64,000 nt of DNA from Bdellovibrionales bacterium (GTDB taxonomy: Bacteria; Bdellovibrionota; Bdellovibrionia; Bdellovibrionales; UBA1609): the NCBI GenBank assembly GCA_027459485.1, contig DAIDIG010000001.1, positions 186,001-250,000 on the forward strand. Direction: 5' to 3'. This document shows, piece after piece, positions 8,123-17,700 of this stretch. Below the pieces are notes generated by a model. That model saw only the letters and a program-made list of their open reading frames with translations, was not told the DNA's origin and made no database searches. Every line of letters begins with the position of its first letter. Position 1 is the first letter of the stretch. A program made the translations under genes and the position numbers.

Positions 8123-8815
8123 TTAAGCTTTCAATAGTTCATCGAGCGTGAGGCCGGTGAGGCGCTCAAGTCTTTTAATGAGATACCAGAACACGCCGCC
8201 CGAAAAAAACATCATGGGGAGTGCCACCATTAGATAACCCGCCCAAGTCATATGGGCGATTTGAGCGTTGAGCACGGAGGCGCGCGCGCTCGCTGATAAT
8301 TTCGGATCAATGGGGCGGTAAATATGAGTGGCAAGCGTGAAATTAGCGATGGCGCTAATGAAAAACGAAAGCGAGAAGATGTCCGTGGCACTGGCGAAAA
8401 TTTCTTTGATTCCGTCGAGCGACCCGTTGACCGAGCGTTCGATTCGTTCAGTTTGAAAAATCTGTGGGTTCCAAAAAAGACTCCACAAAAACGAGCGGCC
8501 GGTACGATTGGCGATGATGATGGCAACCCCGACGATGAGCGGAAACGTCGCTTCTTTCACCCAAAACCAGCGACCCTGCAGATTGAGCAATGCAAACCCG
8601 GCTGTAAGCGCGACGTTCAGCAACCCCACTAGCGACACCCAGTTGATTCTTTTTTGCTGGATGAAATCGAGTGTTCCATAGATCAACGGGAGTGAAATAG
8701 CGACAATAAGAGCGATCGTCGGCCCCGACGGCCCCAATCTGTGCCCTTGGCGCAGAATAAGGATGGGCAGAAGAATGTTAAATATCAGCGACCACAAAGG
8801 GTTTTGTGTTTTCAC
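8123..8815 (-). CDS. VC0807-family integral membrane protein
   Basis: This 230-residue protein has about six hydrophobic segments. It shows the pattern of the VC0807 family: an N-terminal FNILLPILIL segment, LGPSGP, a short cytoplasmic KRINWVSLVGLLNV motif, and KEATFPLIVGVAIII. The biochemical role of the family is not known to me. The start codon is a GTG at 8815 without a clear ribosome site. It is divergent from mutM. Confidence 0.72.
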   Translation of the reverse strand: MKTQNPLWSLIFNILLPILILRQGHRLGPSGPTIALIVAISLPLIYGTLDFIQQKRINWVSLVGLLNVALTAGFALLNLQGRWFWVKEATFPLIVGVAIIIANRTGRSFLWSLFWNPQIFQTERIERSVNGSLDGIKEIFASATDIFSLSFFISAIANFTLATHIYRPIDPKLSASARASVLNAQIAHMTWAGYLMVALPMMFFSGGVFWYLIKRLERLTGLTLDELLKA

Positions 8816-8917
8816 GAGATCATGGTGAACTGTCGCCCATCAGTGAGTCAACCATTGAAATCACTTGCCAGGCCACGTGCAATTTGCCAGACAAAGCCCT
8901 TGAGGTGAGCTTGAGTC

Positions 8918-9733
8918 ATGCCTGAATTGCCAGAGGTCGAAACTATTCGACAAGGTTTAGCCGAACAGCTTGCCGGTTCGCGTATTCGAGCCGTGCAGTT
9001 GCGACGACGCGACCTGCGGGTGCCGGTGCCGCGCGGGCTCGCGAGCGCCATCGCCGGCCAAACCGTAGAGGCCGTTCGCCGGCGCGCTAAATACCTCTTG
9101 TTCGATATCGGTAAGCACACCCTTATTTCTCACCTCGGCATGACGGGATCATGGACGTTCGCGTCTTCAAAGAATTACGTTAAGCACGATCATCTGAGCT
9201 TTCAACTTACGGACGGTCGCGAACTTGTGTTCAATGATCCTCGACGATTCGGCCTTCTGACGCTGGTGGATCGTGGTGAAGAAGCGACATCGCCATGGAT
9301 TCGAGATCTCGGTGTTGAACCTTTGAGCCCGGAGTTTACCCCCGACGCGCTCCAGCGGTTGGCAAAAGGGCGAACCGTCCCGGTCAAAAATTTTTTGATG
9401 GATCAAAGGGTTGTAGTCGGCATCGGCAATATTTATGCGTCTGAAATATTGCACCGGGCGCGGATTCGGCCGTCGCGTCGGGTGGGCCGCATCTCACTGA
9501 GTGGATGGGGCGAGATTGTCGAATCAACACGAGAAATTTTGCGAAGGGCGATCGGCCAAGGCGGAACAACGCTACGAAATTACAGAGCTGTGGATGGCGA
9601 AAGCGGCCGCTTTAAAAATCAGCTGATGGTTTATGATCGCGCAAACTTACCATGCTTCACTTGCTCGGTAGAAATTTCGGCGCGAGCAATTGGCGGGAGA
9701 TCGACGTATTGGTGCAAGGTGTGTCAGAAATGA
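8918..9733 (+). CDS. mutM: Formamidopyrimidine-DNA glycosylase
   Basis: MutM (Fpg) removes 8-oxoguanine and formamidopyrimidines from DNA and nicks the resulting abasic site. The 271-residue protein starts MPELPEVETI, giving the catalytic Pro1 and Glu2 after methionine removal, with Lys58 in the RRRAKYLLF segment. The helix-two-turn-helix (VVVGIGNIYASEILHRA) and a C-terminal zinc finger with Cys246, Cys249, Cys266 and Cys269 are complete. Its stop overlaps the ATG of the MFS transporter gene in an ATGA, so the two are translationally coupled. Confidence 0.97.
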   Translation: MPELPEVETIRQGLAEQLAGSRIRAVQLRRRDLRVPVPRGLASAIAGQTVEAVRRRAKYLLFDIGKHTLISHLGMTGSWTFASSKNYVKHDHLSFQLTDGRELVFNDPRRFGLLTLVDRGEEATSPWIRDLGVEPLSPEFTPDALQRLAKGRTVPVKNFLMDQRVVVGIGNIYASEILHRARIRPSRRVGRISLSGWGEIVESTREILRRAIGQGGTTLRNYRAVDGESGRFKNQLMVYDRANLPCFTCSVEISARAIGGRSTYWCKVCQK

Positions 9734-10944
9734 AGAAGTTAGCCATTAATTGGCCCCTCGTCGCAACGGCGTATGTGACGATGTTTTGTCTCGGCACGCT
9801 CGACAATATTCGTGGGCCGTTCTTCCCCGACGTGACGAGCACGCTGCATCTCACGAATTTTCAAGCGGCATTTTTTTACGCCATCGTGAGCGCGATGGCC
9901 GGCGTCTCGGGGAGTATCGTCGCACGCTCCGCCCAGCGATTCGGCGATCTTGTTGTTCTGCGGGCGGGGCAACTGTTGATGGCCAGCGGATTTGCGGTGG
10001 TCGCGCTCGTTGAATCATTTTGGCAAATGATCGGCGCATGCGTGATATTCGGTCTTGGTTTTGGCGTATTGAACGTCGCGCAGAATTTACTTGTGCTTGA
10101 CGCCACTCCATCGACGACAAGTCTCGATGCTCGCCGACGCTTGCTCTCAGGCCTTCACGCGACATACGCATTTTCATCTGTTCTGGCTCCGCTATTGGCG
10201 GCTCGTATTTTTCACGTCGGTGGCACGTGGCGCGAGGCTTTTCTTCTTTGTTCGGCTTTCGCGCTGACTTCCTTCTTTATTAGTTTTTGGCCGACCCATC
10301 CCAGCGCGCACGCCGTTGTGGATTTAAACGACGGTAAATCGAGCGCTCCGCTACCGACAGGTAAATTGTGGATTGTGGCCTCGATGCTGTCGTTTTACTC
10401 GCTTGCCGAACTCACGATTTCGACCCGCTATGCACTTTATTTGCGCGGTGACTTTGCGTTTCGCCCCGAAGTGGCGGCGCAAAACGTCGCTAAATTTTAT
10501 TTTTTTCTGCTGATCGGGCGGCTCACATTTTTAATTTTTCGATTCAAGTGGAGCACGCGAACCATTATCGGGTGGTCATTGTTCGGCACGATCGGTTTTT
10601 TCATGCTCGGGCTGTTTTGGCACCCCGACTTGATTGCGCTTTGCGGGCTCACCATGGCACCGGTATTCGGTTTTAGCATTGATTATATTGCCGAGTTGTT
10701 CCCCGAGAATGCCAATCGAGCCGTGAACAATTCCATTGCCATCAGCTGCCTGTTTATTGTGATGATGCATATTTTGCTCGGGGTGCTCACCGATCTTTAC
10801 GGAGTCGGGCGCGCGTTTTTAGTGGCGCCGTGTTTCGCGGTATTGTCTCTTTTATTTTTGGTTTGGAGCGCCAAATTCGCGCGGGCTGAAAAAGACTCTG
10901 CCAAAAATTTGGCGGTTCAACCGATCGCACCGTCAGCGGGATAG
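9730..10944 (+). CDS. Major facilitator superfamily transporter
   Basis: This encodes a 404-residue MFS permease with about 12 transmembrane helices and a central loop near HAVVDLNDGKSSAP. The ATG at 9730 overlaps the mutM stop (ATGA), which fixes the start; a longer frame from 9652 lies inside mutM. The N-terminal half has FLGTLDN-like and GFGVLNVAQNLLV segments typical of sugar-porter-like MFS members, but the substrate cannot be read from the sequence. It converges with a small zinc-ribbon gene, leaving only 7 bp between stops. Confidence 0.85.
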   Translation: MKKLAINWPLVATAYVTMFCLGTLDNIRGPFFPDVTSTLHLTNFQAAFFYAIVSAMAGVSGSIVARSAQRFGDLVVLRAGQLLMASGFAVVALVESFWQMIGACVIFGLGFGVLNVAQNLLVLDATPSTTSLDARRRLLSGLHATYAFSSVLAPLLAARIFHVGGTWREAFLLCSAFALTSFFISFWPTHPSAHAVVDLNDGKSSAPLPTGKLWIVASMLSFYSLAELTISTRYALYLRGDFAFRPEVAAQNVAKFYFFLLIGRLTFLIFRFKWSTRTIIGWSLFGTIGFFMLGLFWHPDLIALCGLTMAPVFGFSIDYIAELFPENANRAVNNSIAISCLFIVMMHILLGVLTDLYGVGRAFLVAPCFAVLSLLFLVWSAKFARAEKDSAKNLAVQPIAPSAG

Positions 10945-10951
10945 ACGCGAA

Positions 10952-11161
10952 TCAATGCATTTTGTGATTTTTGACGCGAGTTTTGACGTTGCAAACCGTG
11001 CAAACGGCCTCTTCGCGCAAATTATAATCTTCTAAATAGGTCTCAACCGTGATTTGCAGGGGCGAGCCGCAAAGCGCGCAATGGTTTTGCGTTTCAACAA
11101 ATTGCCGTTCTTGAATCGTGAGCTCTTTTTTTGCTTTCGATGATTCGTCTTGCTGATCCAT
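10952..11161 (-). CDS. Small zinc-ribbon protein
   Basis: This is a 69-residue protein with two knuckles, Cys28-x-x-Cys31 (CALC) and Cys54-x-x-Cys57 (CTVC), spaced as in a zinc ribbon. An acidic and Lys-rich N-terminus precedes it. It follows rpsD by 95 bp on the same strand and may share its transcript. A nucleic-acid or protein-binding role is inferred from the fold only. Confidence 0.75.
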   Translation of the reverse strand: MDQQDESSKAKKELTIQERQFVETQNHCALCGSPLQITVETYLEDYNLREEAVCTVCNVKTRVKNHKMH

Positions 11162-11256
11162 CGTCCAGTCGCCCTCCCCTAGGTGCTACCTTAAGAGGGT
11201 GCAAATTCGATGCCCTGGACGAGGGTCTGAGCAGGGGGATCTTTTCAGTAGTACGA

Positions 11257-11886
11257 TTAAACGTTTCGAGCCGCGTAGTATTCTGTGAATAACCCAGCGT
11301 CGAAGTTAAATGGCACATGTTCAGTGCCCGGGTTGTTCTGCACAACGCCCACTTCTTTGCCGTTTTGCTCTTCTTTGCGCAGGTAATCGGCGACGTCGAG
11401 TCGCGGCGATTGTTTGGCGCGCAAGTAAATCTGGTTTTGAAAGCCCTTATCGGTCAAAGTGACTTGATCGCCGATTTTTAAAACGTACGAACCGAGGTCG
11501 ACCTTTTTTCCGTTCACCCGCACATGACCGTGCGACGCCATTTGGCGAGCGGCCCGAATGCTGGGCGCAAAGCCAAGACGAAAAACGACGTTATCAAGGC
11601 GGCGCTCAAGAAGGCCCATGAGCTTTGCCGTCCAGTTGGTGCCCTTACCGGATTTTGCGTGACGGATGAAGCGACGGAGCTGTTCTTCGCGAAGTTCATA
11701 ATGACGACGGATTTTTTGTTTTTCTTCGAGGCGAAGAGCGTAGTCGGAAAACTTGCGGCGTTTGTTGCCGTTCTGACCGGGCGGATAAGGACGGCGTTCT
11801 AAAGCGCCTGCTTTACCTAAACCAGGGAGCTCGACTCCCAAACGACGTTGAACACGAAAACGTGCAATTTTACCCGCTCTTTTCAT
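11257..11886 (-). CDS. rpsD: 30S ribosomal protein uS4, zinc-free form
   Basis: uS4 nucleates assembly of the 30S body and helps decoding accuracy. The 209-residue protein carries ALERRPYPPGQ, KLSDY-like KFSDYALRLEEKQKIRRHY, the S4 RNA-binding domain (LERRLDNVVFRLGFA, ARQMASHGHVRVNGKKVD) and a typical C-terminus. The N-terminal zinc cysteines of many S4 proteins are absent. A GGAGG site precedes the ATG. The gene is alone, away from rpsM, rpsK and rpoA, and lies 38 bp downstream of the subtilase gene. Confidence 0.96.
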   Translation of the reverse strand: MKRAGKIARFRVQRRLGVELPGLGKAGALERRPYPPGQNGNKRRKFSDYALRLEEKQKIRRHYELREEQLRRFIRHAKSGKGTNWTAKLMGLLERRLDNVVFRLGFAPSIRAARQMASHGHVRVNGKKVDLGSYVLKIGDQVTLTDKGFQNQIYLRAKQSPRLDVADYLRKEEQNGKEVGVVQNNPGTEHVPFNFDAGLFTEYYAARNV

Positions 11887-11924
11887 TGCTTAACCAACCT
11901 CCGTGAGTCCGTGCTCACGCTTCT

Positions 11925-13310
11925 TTATTCAGTATGTAAGGCAGGAGATATACCTTTATGGGCGCGCGCTCGCAAGAAATTTCGCAGGTCACTGTTAAAC
12001 TCCACTAAGCTGACATCCGGTGATGCGTTATGGGTCAGCGCAAACTGGCTGGGGTTTAAGTTTTCGGCGTTATTGGCGACCGTACCGGTGACGGATTCGC
12101 CGGCACCCAGAATCGACAAAGCCCGATAGGCGTTGAGGCGCTTTTCGTAGCGGGTTTTGCCGGCCAGGCGCATCGGGTCCAGATCGCCGGTTTCGGTCAG
12201 ATGGCGAATGAGTCGGGTGGCATCGAAATCGGGGTACTGCGATTTGATCAAGGCTGCGACCCCAGTGACAACGGCGGTCGCTTGCGATGTGCCGGTCAGG
12301 TAGCCGTACTGGCCGCCGGGCAAAGTCGAAAGAATATTTTTGCCGGGCGCTGCAATATCGACCGTCCGCGAGCCGTAATTGCTGGACGGCAAAACGTTGT
12401 CGTTTCGATCGTAAGCGGTGACTGAAATAATATTGTCGAGCCCGTAGTCGGCTGGGTAGTAATGCCGGTAATCTGAGTCGGACTGTTCATTGCCGGCCGC
12501 CGCGACAAAAAGAATCCCCTTTTTTCGCGCCAAAGCGATCGCCGCACGTTCTTGCGGACTTGGCTCCAGCCCACCACCAGAATAATTGATGATGTCGGCA
12601 TTTTTCGAAACGCAGTAGCGGATCGATTTGACCGTGTTCATGAGGTTATTGGCGGACGGAGAATAGGGGTCGTAATATTTCGCTATGATGAGTGTCACGC
12701 GAGGTGAAACTCCCACAACGCCGAGGCCGTGATCGCCTGTCGCGCCGATGATACCCGCTACGTGCGTTCCGTGCCCGTGATGGTCGGTGATGTCGCCGGT
12801 GCCCGTTATCAAATTGCAGCCGTGGACGTCGTCGACGCAGCCGTCGAGATCGTCGTCAACTTGATTGGTGGCCTTGTCTTTGCCAAATTTATCTTTGCCG
12901 GTTTCGCCCGGGTTGACCCATAAGTTCGCTTTCAAATCCGGATGATTCACATCGACACCCGTATCGATCACGCAAACTTTAACATTGCGACTGCCTAGGG
13001 CGCGATGGTGCTTCCATGCCTTTTGGGCATGGATGTTCGCCAAATGATATTGGGCGGCTAGCGTTGGATCGTTCAGGAGCACGTCCAGGTTGGTTTTTTG
13101 CGGCTTCGTCTCGGGAACGGCTTTGCCCAGTTCGGTGGTCCTTTTGATCTTCGAATTTTTGAGGCTAGCTAAATCGATTTGGTTGTATGAATCGTGTGAG
13201 AGCTCTGGCCGCAGAGACTGTACGCGGTAGAAATTAAAGCGAAAGACGGCGAGAACGACAAAAACGCACGTTGTGAAGAATGCAAAGGTTCGAATTGGGT
13301 TTTGCTTCAT
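11925..13310 (-). CDS. Exported subtilisin-like serine protease (S8)
   Basis: This is a 461-residue secreted or membrane-tethered subtilase. An N-terminal hydrophobic segment (residues 8-25) is followed by a propeptide-like region to about residue 85. The catalytic triad is visible: Asp116 in VIDTGVD, His180 in HGHGTHVAG and Ser342 in GTSQATA, with oxyanion Asn274 in AAGNE. An acidic insert with NQVDDDLDGCVDD could bind calcium. The C-terminal 80 residues form an extra tail without a recognised domain. The ATG at 13310 has an AGGGGG site. Confidence 0.93.
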   Translation of the reverse strand: MKQNPIRTFAFFTTCVFVVLAVFRFNFYRVQSLRPELSHDSYNQIDLASLKNSKIKRTTELGKAVPETKPQKTNLDVLLNDPTLAAQYHLANIHAQKAWKHHRALGSRNVKVCVIDTGVDVNHPDLKANLWVNPGETGKDKFGKDKATNQVDDDLDGCVDDVHGCNLITGTGDITDHHGHGTHVAGIIGATGDHGLGVVGVSPRVTLIIAKYYDPYSPSANNLMNTVKSIRYCVSKNADIINYSGGGLEPSPQERAAIALARKKGILFVAAAGNEQSDSDYRHYYPADYGLDNIISVTAYDRNDNVLPSSNYGSRTVDIAAPGKNILSTLPGGQYGYLTGTSQATAVVTGVAALIKSQYPDFDATRLIRHLTETGDLDPMRLAGKTRYEKRLNAYRALSILGAGESVTGTVANNAENLNPSQFALTHNASPDVSLVEFNSDLRNFLRARAHKGISPALHTE

Positions 13311-13434
13311 GTCGCCCCCTAGGCTATACAGACTTTAAGAGCAATCGCGGTGCCGGTCCGGTGCGGCTCTAAGCTCGTGAAACTTCAGGTTTATCGAGAT
13401 GAGACAGCATCGTTTTCACGCTCATCATTTGGTG

Positions 13435-13477
13435 AACTGTCGAAACTTTTGACAGTTTGGGCATAGAAGTTTACGAG
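13435..13477 (+). promoter_or_regulatory. Promoter with overlapping inverted repeat upstream of the metallophosphoesterase
   Basis: TTGACA at 13449-13454 is followed after 17 bases by a weak -10, TACGAG at 13472-13477. A perfect 7-bp inverted repeat, AACTGTC (13435-13441) and GACAGTT (13451-13457) with a 9-base centre, overlaps the -35 element, as a repressor operator would. Transcription would start near 13484, almost at the GTG start at 13486. Confidence 0.45.
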
Positions 13478-13485
13478 AATAGCAA

Positions 13486-14697
13486 GTGCGCAAACGACCT
13501 CTGAATCGCTTCTTTTCAATTCTGTTTTTTCTCGTCGGTTACACCGCCGTAAAAGGGGTCGAGTTTATGCCGTCGTCGCCCTGGTGGGGGGTGGGCTTCG
13601 CGCTCGGTGTTTTTGGCCTGATGATCTCGTGGCAATATCTCTCGCATCACAAAACTTTCAAGCTCAACGAGCGTCTCTGGTTTCGCGCGCTGGCGTGGGT
13701 CGGCTCCTTCACAATGGGGATTTGGTCGGTGTTTGTCCCGCTGTCGTTTGTAACAGACTTACTCTTCGCGCTTACTTTGATCGTGTTGCCGGGGGAGCAC
13801 GTTGCACTCCTTAAGCATTTTGGCTTTCGCGAACTCGAACTGATCGTGCTGGCGGCTTCGATCGCTATTGCTGTCGCCGGTTATGTCGTTGCGGCGATTA
13901 TGGGGCCGAGCATTCGGCAGGTGACGATACCGGTTGAAAATTTGCCGGCTTCGCTTCGCGGGTTTAAAATCGCGCAGGTCAGCGACGTTCATGTCGGGGC
14001 TACTGTCAGACGCCGTTACGTCGATCGTTTAGTACGACAGGCGAATTCAGTCGGAGCGGATCTCATCGCCGTGACCGGTGACTTGATTGACGGGTGGTCG
14101 GACGAACTGACGGCGCATCTAGAGCCTCTTGCGAGTTTGCGCGCGAAGCACGGGGTCTTTTACGTGACGGGTAATCATGAATACTATTGGGATGCTCCAA
14201 AGTTACTCGAAAAAGTCGCCCAGTTCGGGTTTAAGACGTTGCTCAATGAAAGCGTGACGATTGAGCGCGGCGAAGACTCGATATTGGTCGGCGGTATAAC
14301 CGACCCGGCCGGGCAACTTTTGTCGGAAGACCATGTGCCCAACTTAAAACAGACAGTTGCCGCGAAGGTAATTAACGAAAACGGCGATTTTGCGAGAGCG
14401 GCACCACAGGTGCGAATTTTATTGTCGCATCGCCCGGGCTATTACGAAGAAGCCGAGCAACTCGGGTATCACGTTCAACTCTCAGGGCATACGCACGGCG
14501 GGCAGTTCTTTCCGTACAATTACATCATTCGCTTCTTTCACAAATATTATCGTGGCCTCAACCGACACGGCCGTTTGGCGGTTTATGTGAACCCTGGGAG
14601 CGGGTATTGGGCGCTGGCCAATCGTTTGGGGGTTCGGGCCGAGGTGACTGCCATCACCCTCGAGTCGATCTCGACTGCACGCATACCGTCGGTTTGA
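13486..14697 (+). CDS. Membrane-bound metallophosphoesterase (YkuE-like)
   Basis: The 403-residue protein has an N-terminal part of four or so membrane segments (residues 8-150) and a calcineurin-like phosphoesterase domain. The metal-binding motifs run in order: SDVHVG, GDLIDG, GNHEYY, LSHRPG and SGHTHGG. This layout matches YkuE-type enzymes, some of which act on phospholipid-linked substrates; the substrate here is not known. The start is a GTG close to the predicted transcription start and without a clear ribosome site. Confidence 0.88.
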   Translation: MRKRPLNRFFSILFFLVGYTAVKGVEFMPSSPWWGVGFALGVFGLMISWQYLSHHKTFKLNERLWFRALAWVGSFTMGIWSVFVPLSFVTDLLFALTLIVLPGEHVALLKHFGFRELELIVLAASIAIAVAGYVVAAIMGPSIRQVTIPVENLPASLRGFKIAQVSDVHVGATVRRRYVDRLVRQANSVGADLIAVTGDLIDGWSDELTAHLEPLASLRAKHGVFYVTGNHEYYWDAPKLLEKVAQFGFKTLLNESVTIERGEDSILVGGITDPAGQLLSEDHVPNLKQTVAAKVINENGDFARAAPQVRILLSHRPGYYEEAEQLGYHVQLSGHTHGGQFFPYNYIIRFFHKYYRGLNRHGRLAVYVNPGSGYWALANRLGVRAEVTAITLESISTARIPSV

Positions 14698-14754
14698 CTT
14701 CTACGCCCCGTTAATTATCATTAAGTTTTCGTCATATTCAAGGTGGAGGGTCCC

Positions 14755-17700
14755 TTGGTTGAAGCCGCTTTGCGCCGACCAGTTACTCTGGTTATGGTGC
14801 TGATTGGGTTGGTTGCAGCTGGGATATTTAGCCTCGACGGAATGCCGCGCGATATTCTACCGAATCTAGACAGCCCGATAATTTACCTCGCGCAACCATA
14901 TGGCGGGATGGATCCCGCTCAGATGGAAAGCTACATCACGTATTACTACGAATATCACTTTCTCTACATCGATGGTATCCAAAGCGTCGAATCCAAAAAC
15001 ATTCAGTCGGTCGCACTGATTAAGCTGCAATTTTATCCGGGCACCGACATGTCGGACGCCCTGGCTGAAACTATCAATTATGTGAATCGTGCGCAGGCCT
15101 ACATGCCGCCCGGAGTGCTGGCTCCGTTTGTCATGCGATTCGACGCCGGCAGCGAAGCTGTGGGCGATCTCGTTTTTTCGAGTCAGACGCGCGGATTGGG
15201 AGACATTCAAAACCTCGCGCTCAATAACGTACGTCCGCTGCTTGCGACATTGCCCGGGATATCCGTCCCGCCGCCATTCGGTGTCAGTAACCGTACGATA
15301 GTAATCAATGTCGATCCGCAAAAGCTGCGGAAATTCAACTTATCACCGTACGACGTGGCCGAAGCACTGGGCAAAACTAATAAAGTCATTCCATCCGGGA
15401 ATATTAAACTCGGGTCTTTGTACCCGAGCGTGCCGCTGAATTCAGTGGTGACGGATATCCAACAACTGGCCCAAGTCCCGATTCGAATCGGGACCGACCC
15501 GACCGTTTCAATCGGCGATGTCGCCACAGTCGAAGATTCGACCGACATTCAATATGGATACGCGCTCGTGGAAGGCAAGAGAGCGGTTTACATACCGGTG
15601 ACCAAACGGGCCACGGCGTCCACGCTAGCGGTTGTTGATTTGGTTAAAAAGAATATGGCGAAATTTCAAGCCGTATTACCGAGCGACGTTTCGATTCGCT
15701 ATGAATTCGATCAGTCGCATGCGGTTCGCGACGCCATCGGTTCTCTTGTGCTGGAAGGAATTTTGGGAGCATTCTTGACCGGGTTCATGGTTTTCTTGTT
15801 TTTGGGCGACATCCGAAGCACGCTCGTCGTGTTGATCAATATCCCGCTCGCTTTGGTCAGCGCGCTCATTGCGCTCGCGCTCAGTCATCAAACAGTGAAC
15901 ATAATGACTCTCGGCGGGTTAGCTCTCGCGATCGGCATTCTTGTCGATGAAACGACGGTTTCGATCGAAAATATTCATAGCCACCTGGCGCGCGGCAAGC
16001 CCGTTGCGCGCGCTTGCTTGGATGCGATCAAAGAAATCACGATTCCGTGCTTTCTCACCGTTTTGTGCGTGCTGGCCGTGTTTACTCCGTCATTTTTTAT
16101 GAGCGGTGCATCGAGAGCGTTGTTTGTACCGCTGACGTTGGCTGTGGGCTTCTCAATGATCGCGTCGTTTATTCTTTCGCAAACATTGGTGCCGGTGCTG
16201 GCGGTTTGGCTTCTCAAGAACGGTACGCATGCGGCCCAGACAAACGGCGTGCATCGGGGTGGTAGAATCCTCGAATCGTTTCGATATCGCTACCTCAAAT
16301 TGTTAAACCGACTCATTCCCAACAGAAGGCGCGTAGTTGTCGCTTATTTATTGGCGGCGTCTTTATGCGTGGCAATTTTGTCGGTTAGTTTGGGGCGTGA
16401 GATTTTTCCGTTAGTAAACTGGGGGCAAATGCAAATTCGTCTTCGCGCCCCGGCGGGGACGATAATCGATGAAACCGAGAAACGCGCATTGCAGGCTTTG
16501 CATATCATTGAGCGCGACGTCGGCCCGCAGAATGTCGAAAGCTCGATCGGGTTTGTCGGCTTGCAACCGCCGAGTTACCCGATGAATGCGATTTATTTAT
16601 GGACGTCCGGGCCGCAAGACGGCGTATTGCAGGTGGAGTTTCGGCCGGGTGTTGTGCCGGATCTCGAGAGATTGAAAGAGCGCCTGCGACAACAATTTCG
16701 TTCTGAAATTCCGGATACGGAAATTGGATTTGAAGCGAGCGGCCTCATCGAAAGGACAATGGGGCAAGGCTCATCCACGCCGATCGAAGTCGCGGTGAGC
16801 GGGCCGCATTTTGCTGAGACCGAAGAGTACGCTAAAGCCATACGGTCTCAACTCGAGGGTTTACGATTTTTGCGCGATTTGCAGATCGCCGAAGTTTTCA
16901 ATTACCCCGAAATATCGGTGGATGTCGAACGCCGCCGGGCGGGGCTTCTGGGCTTAACGATCGAAAGTATCGGACGTTCGCTCGCAACCTCCACTTACTC
17001 GAGCCGATATGTGCTGAGAAATTATTGGGCCGACTATCAAAACGGCACGAACTACCAAGTTCAAGTCGAAGTCCCGCAAGCCGAAATGTCGTCGATAGAC
17101 GCCATCCAAAACATTCCGATTGCGATAAATGGCGGGGCTGTTCCGTTAAAAACGGTCGCGGACATTCACGAGGGCACCCGGCCGGGCGAGTACGACCGCT
17201 ACAATATGCAAAGGACCGTCACGCTGACAGCGAACTTACACGACATCGATCTTGGGCACGCCAGCCGAGTCATCGGGCAGATGTTAAACAAGCAAAAATC
17301 GCCGAAGGGCGTGGATGTCACGTTTCGCGGTCAAGTTCCAGCTATGAACACTCTTTTGCAGGGGCTACTCTGGGGCCTCATTGTGGCGGTTGGAGTTATA
17401 TTTTTGATCTTGAGCGCAAATTTTGAATCGCTCTCGCTCGCGCTTGTCATTTTGTCGACAGTCCCGGCGGCTTTGGCCGGTTCGATGCTCTTGCTTTGGT
17501 TGACCGGCACGACTTTGAACATTGAATCTTTTATGGGCATGATTATGGCGATCGGTGTCGCCGTTGCCAATGCCATTTTGCTTGTGACTTTTGCGGAGCA
17601 GGAGCGACGAACCGGGCAAGACGCGACCGTGGCTGCCGTGCATGGAGCCAACAGTCGATTGCGACCGATTCTCATGACGAGTTTGGCGATGCTGGCCGGT

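Noticed and set aside
14743-14754. GTG start of the RND gene
   Set aside because: It has no ribosome site, while the TTG at 14755 follows GGTGGAGGG; kept only as an alternative.
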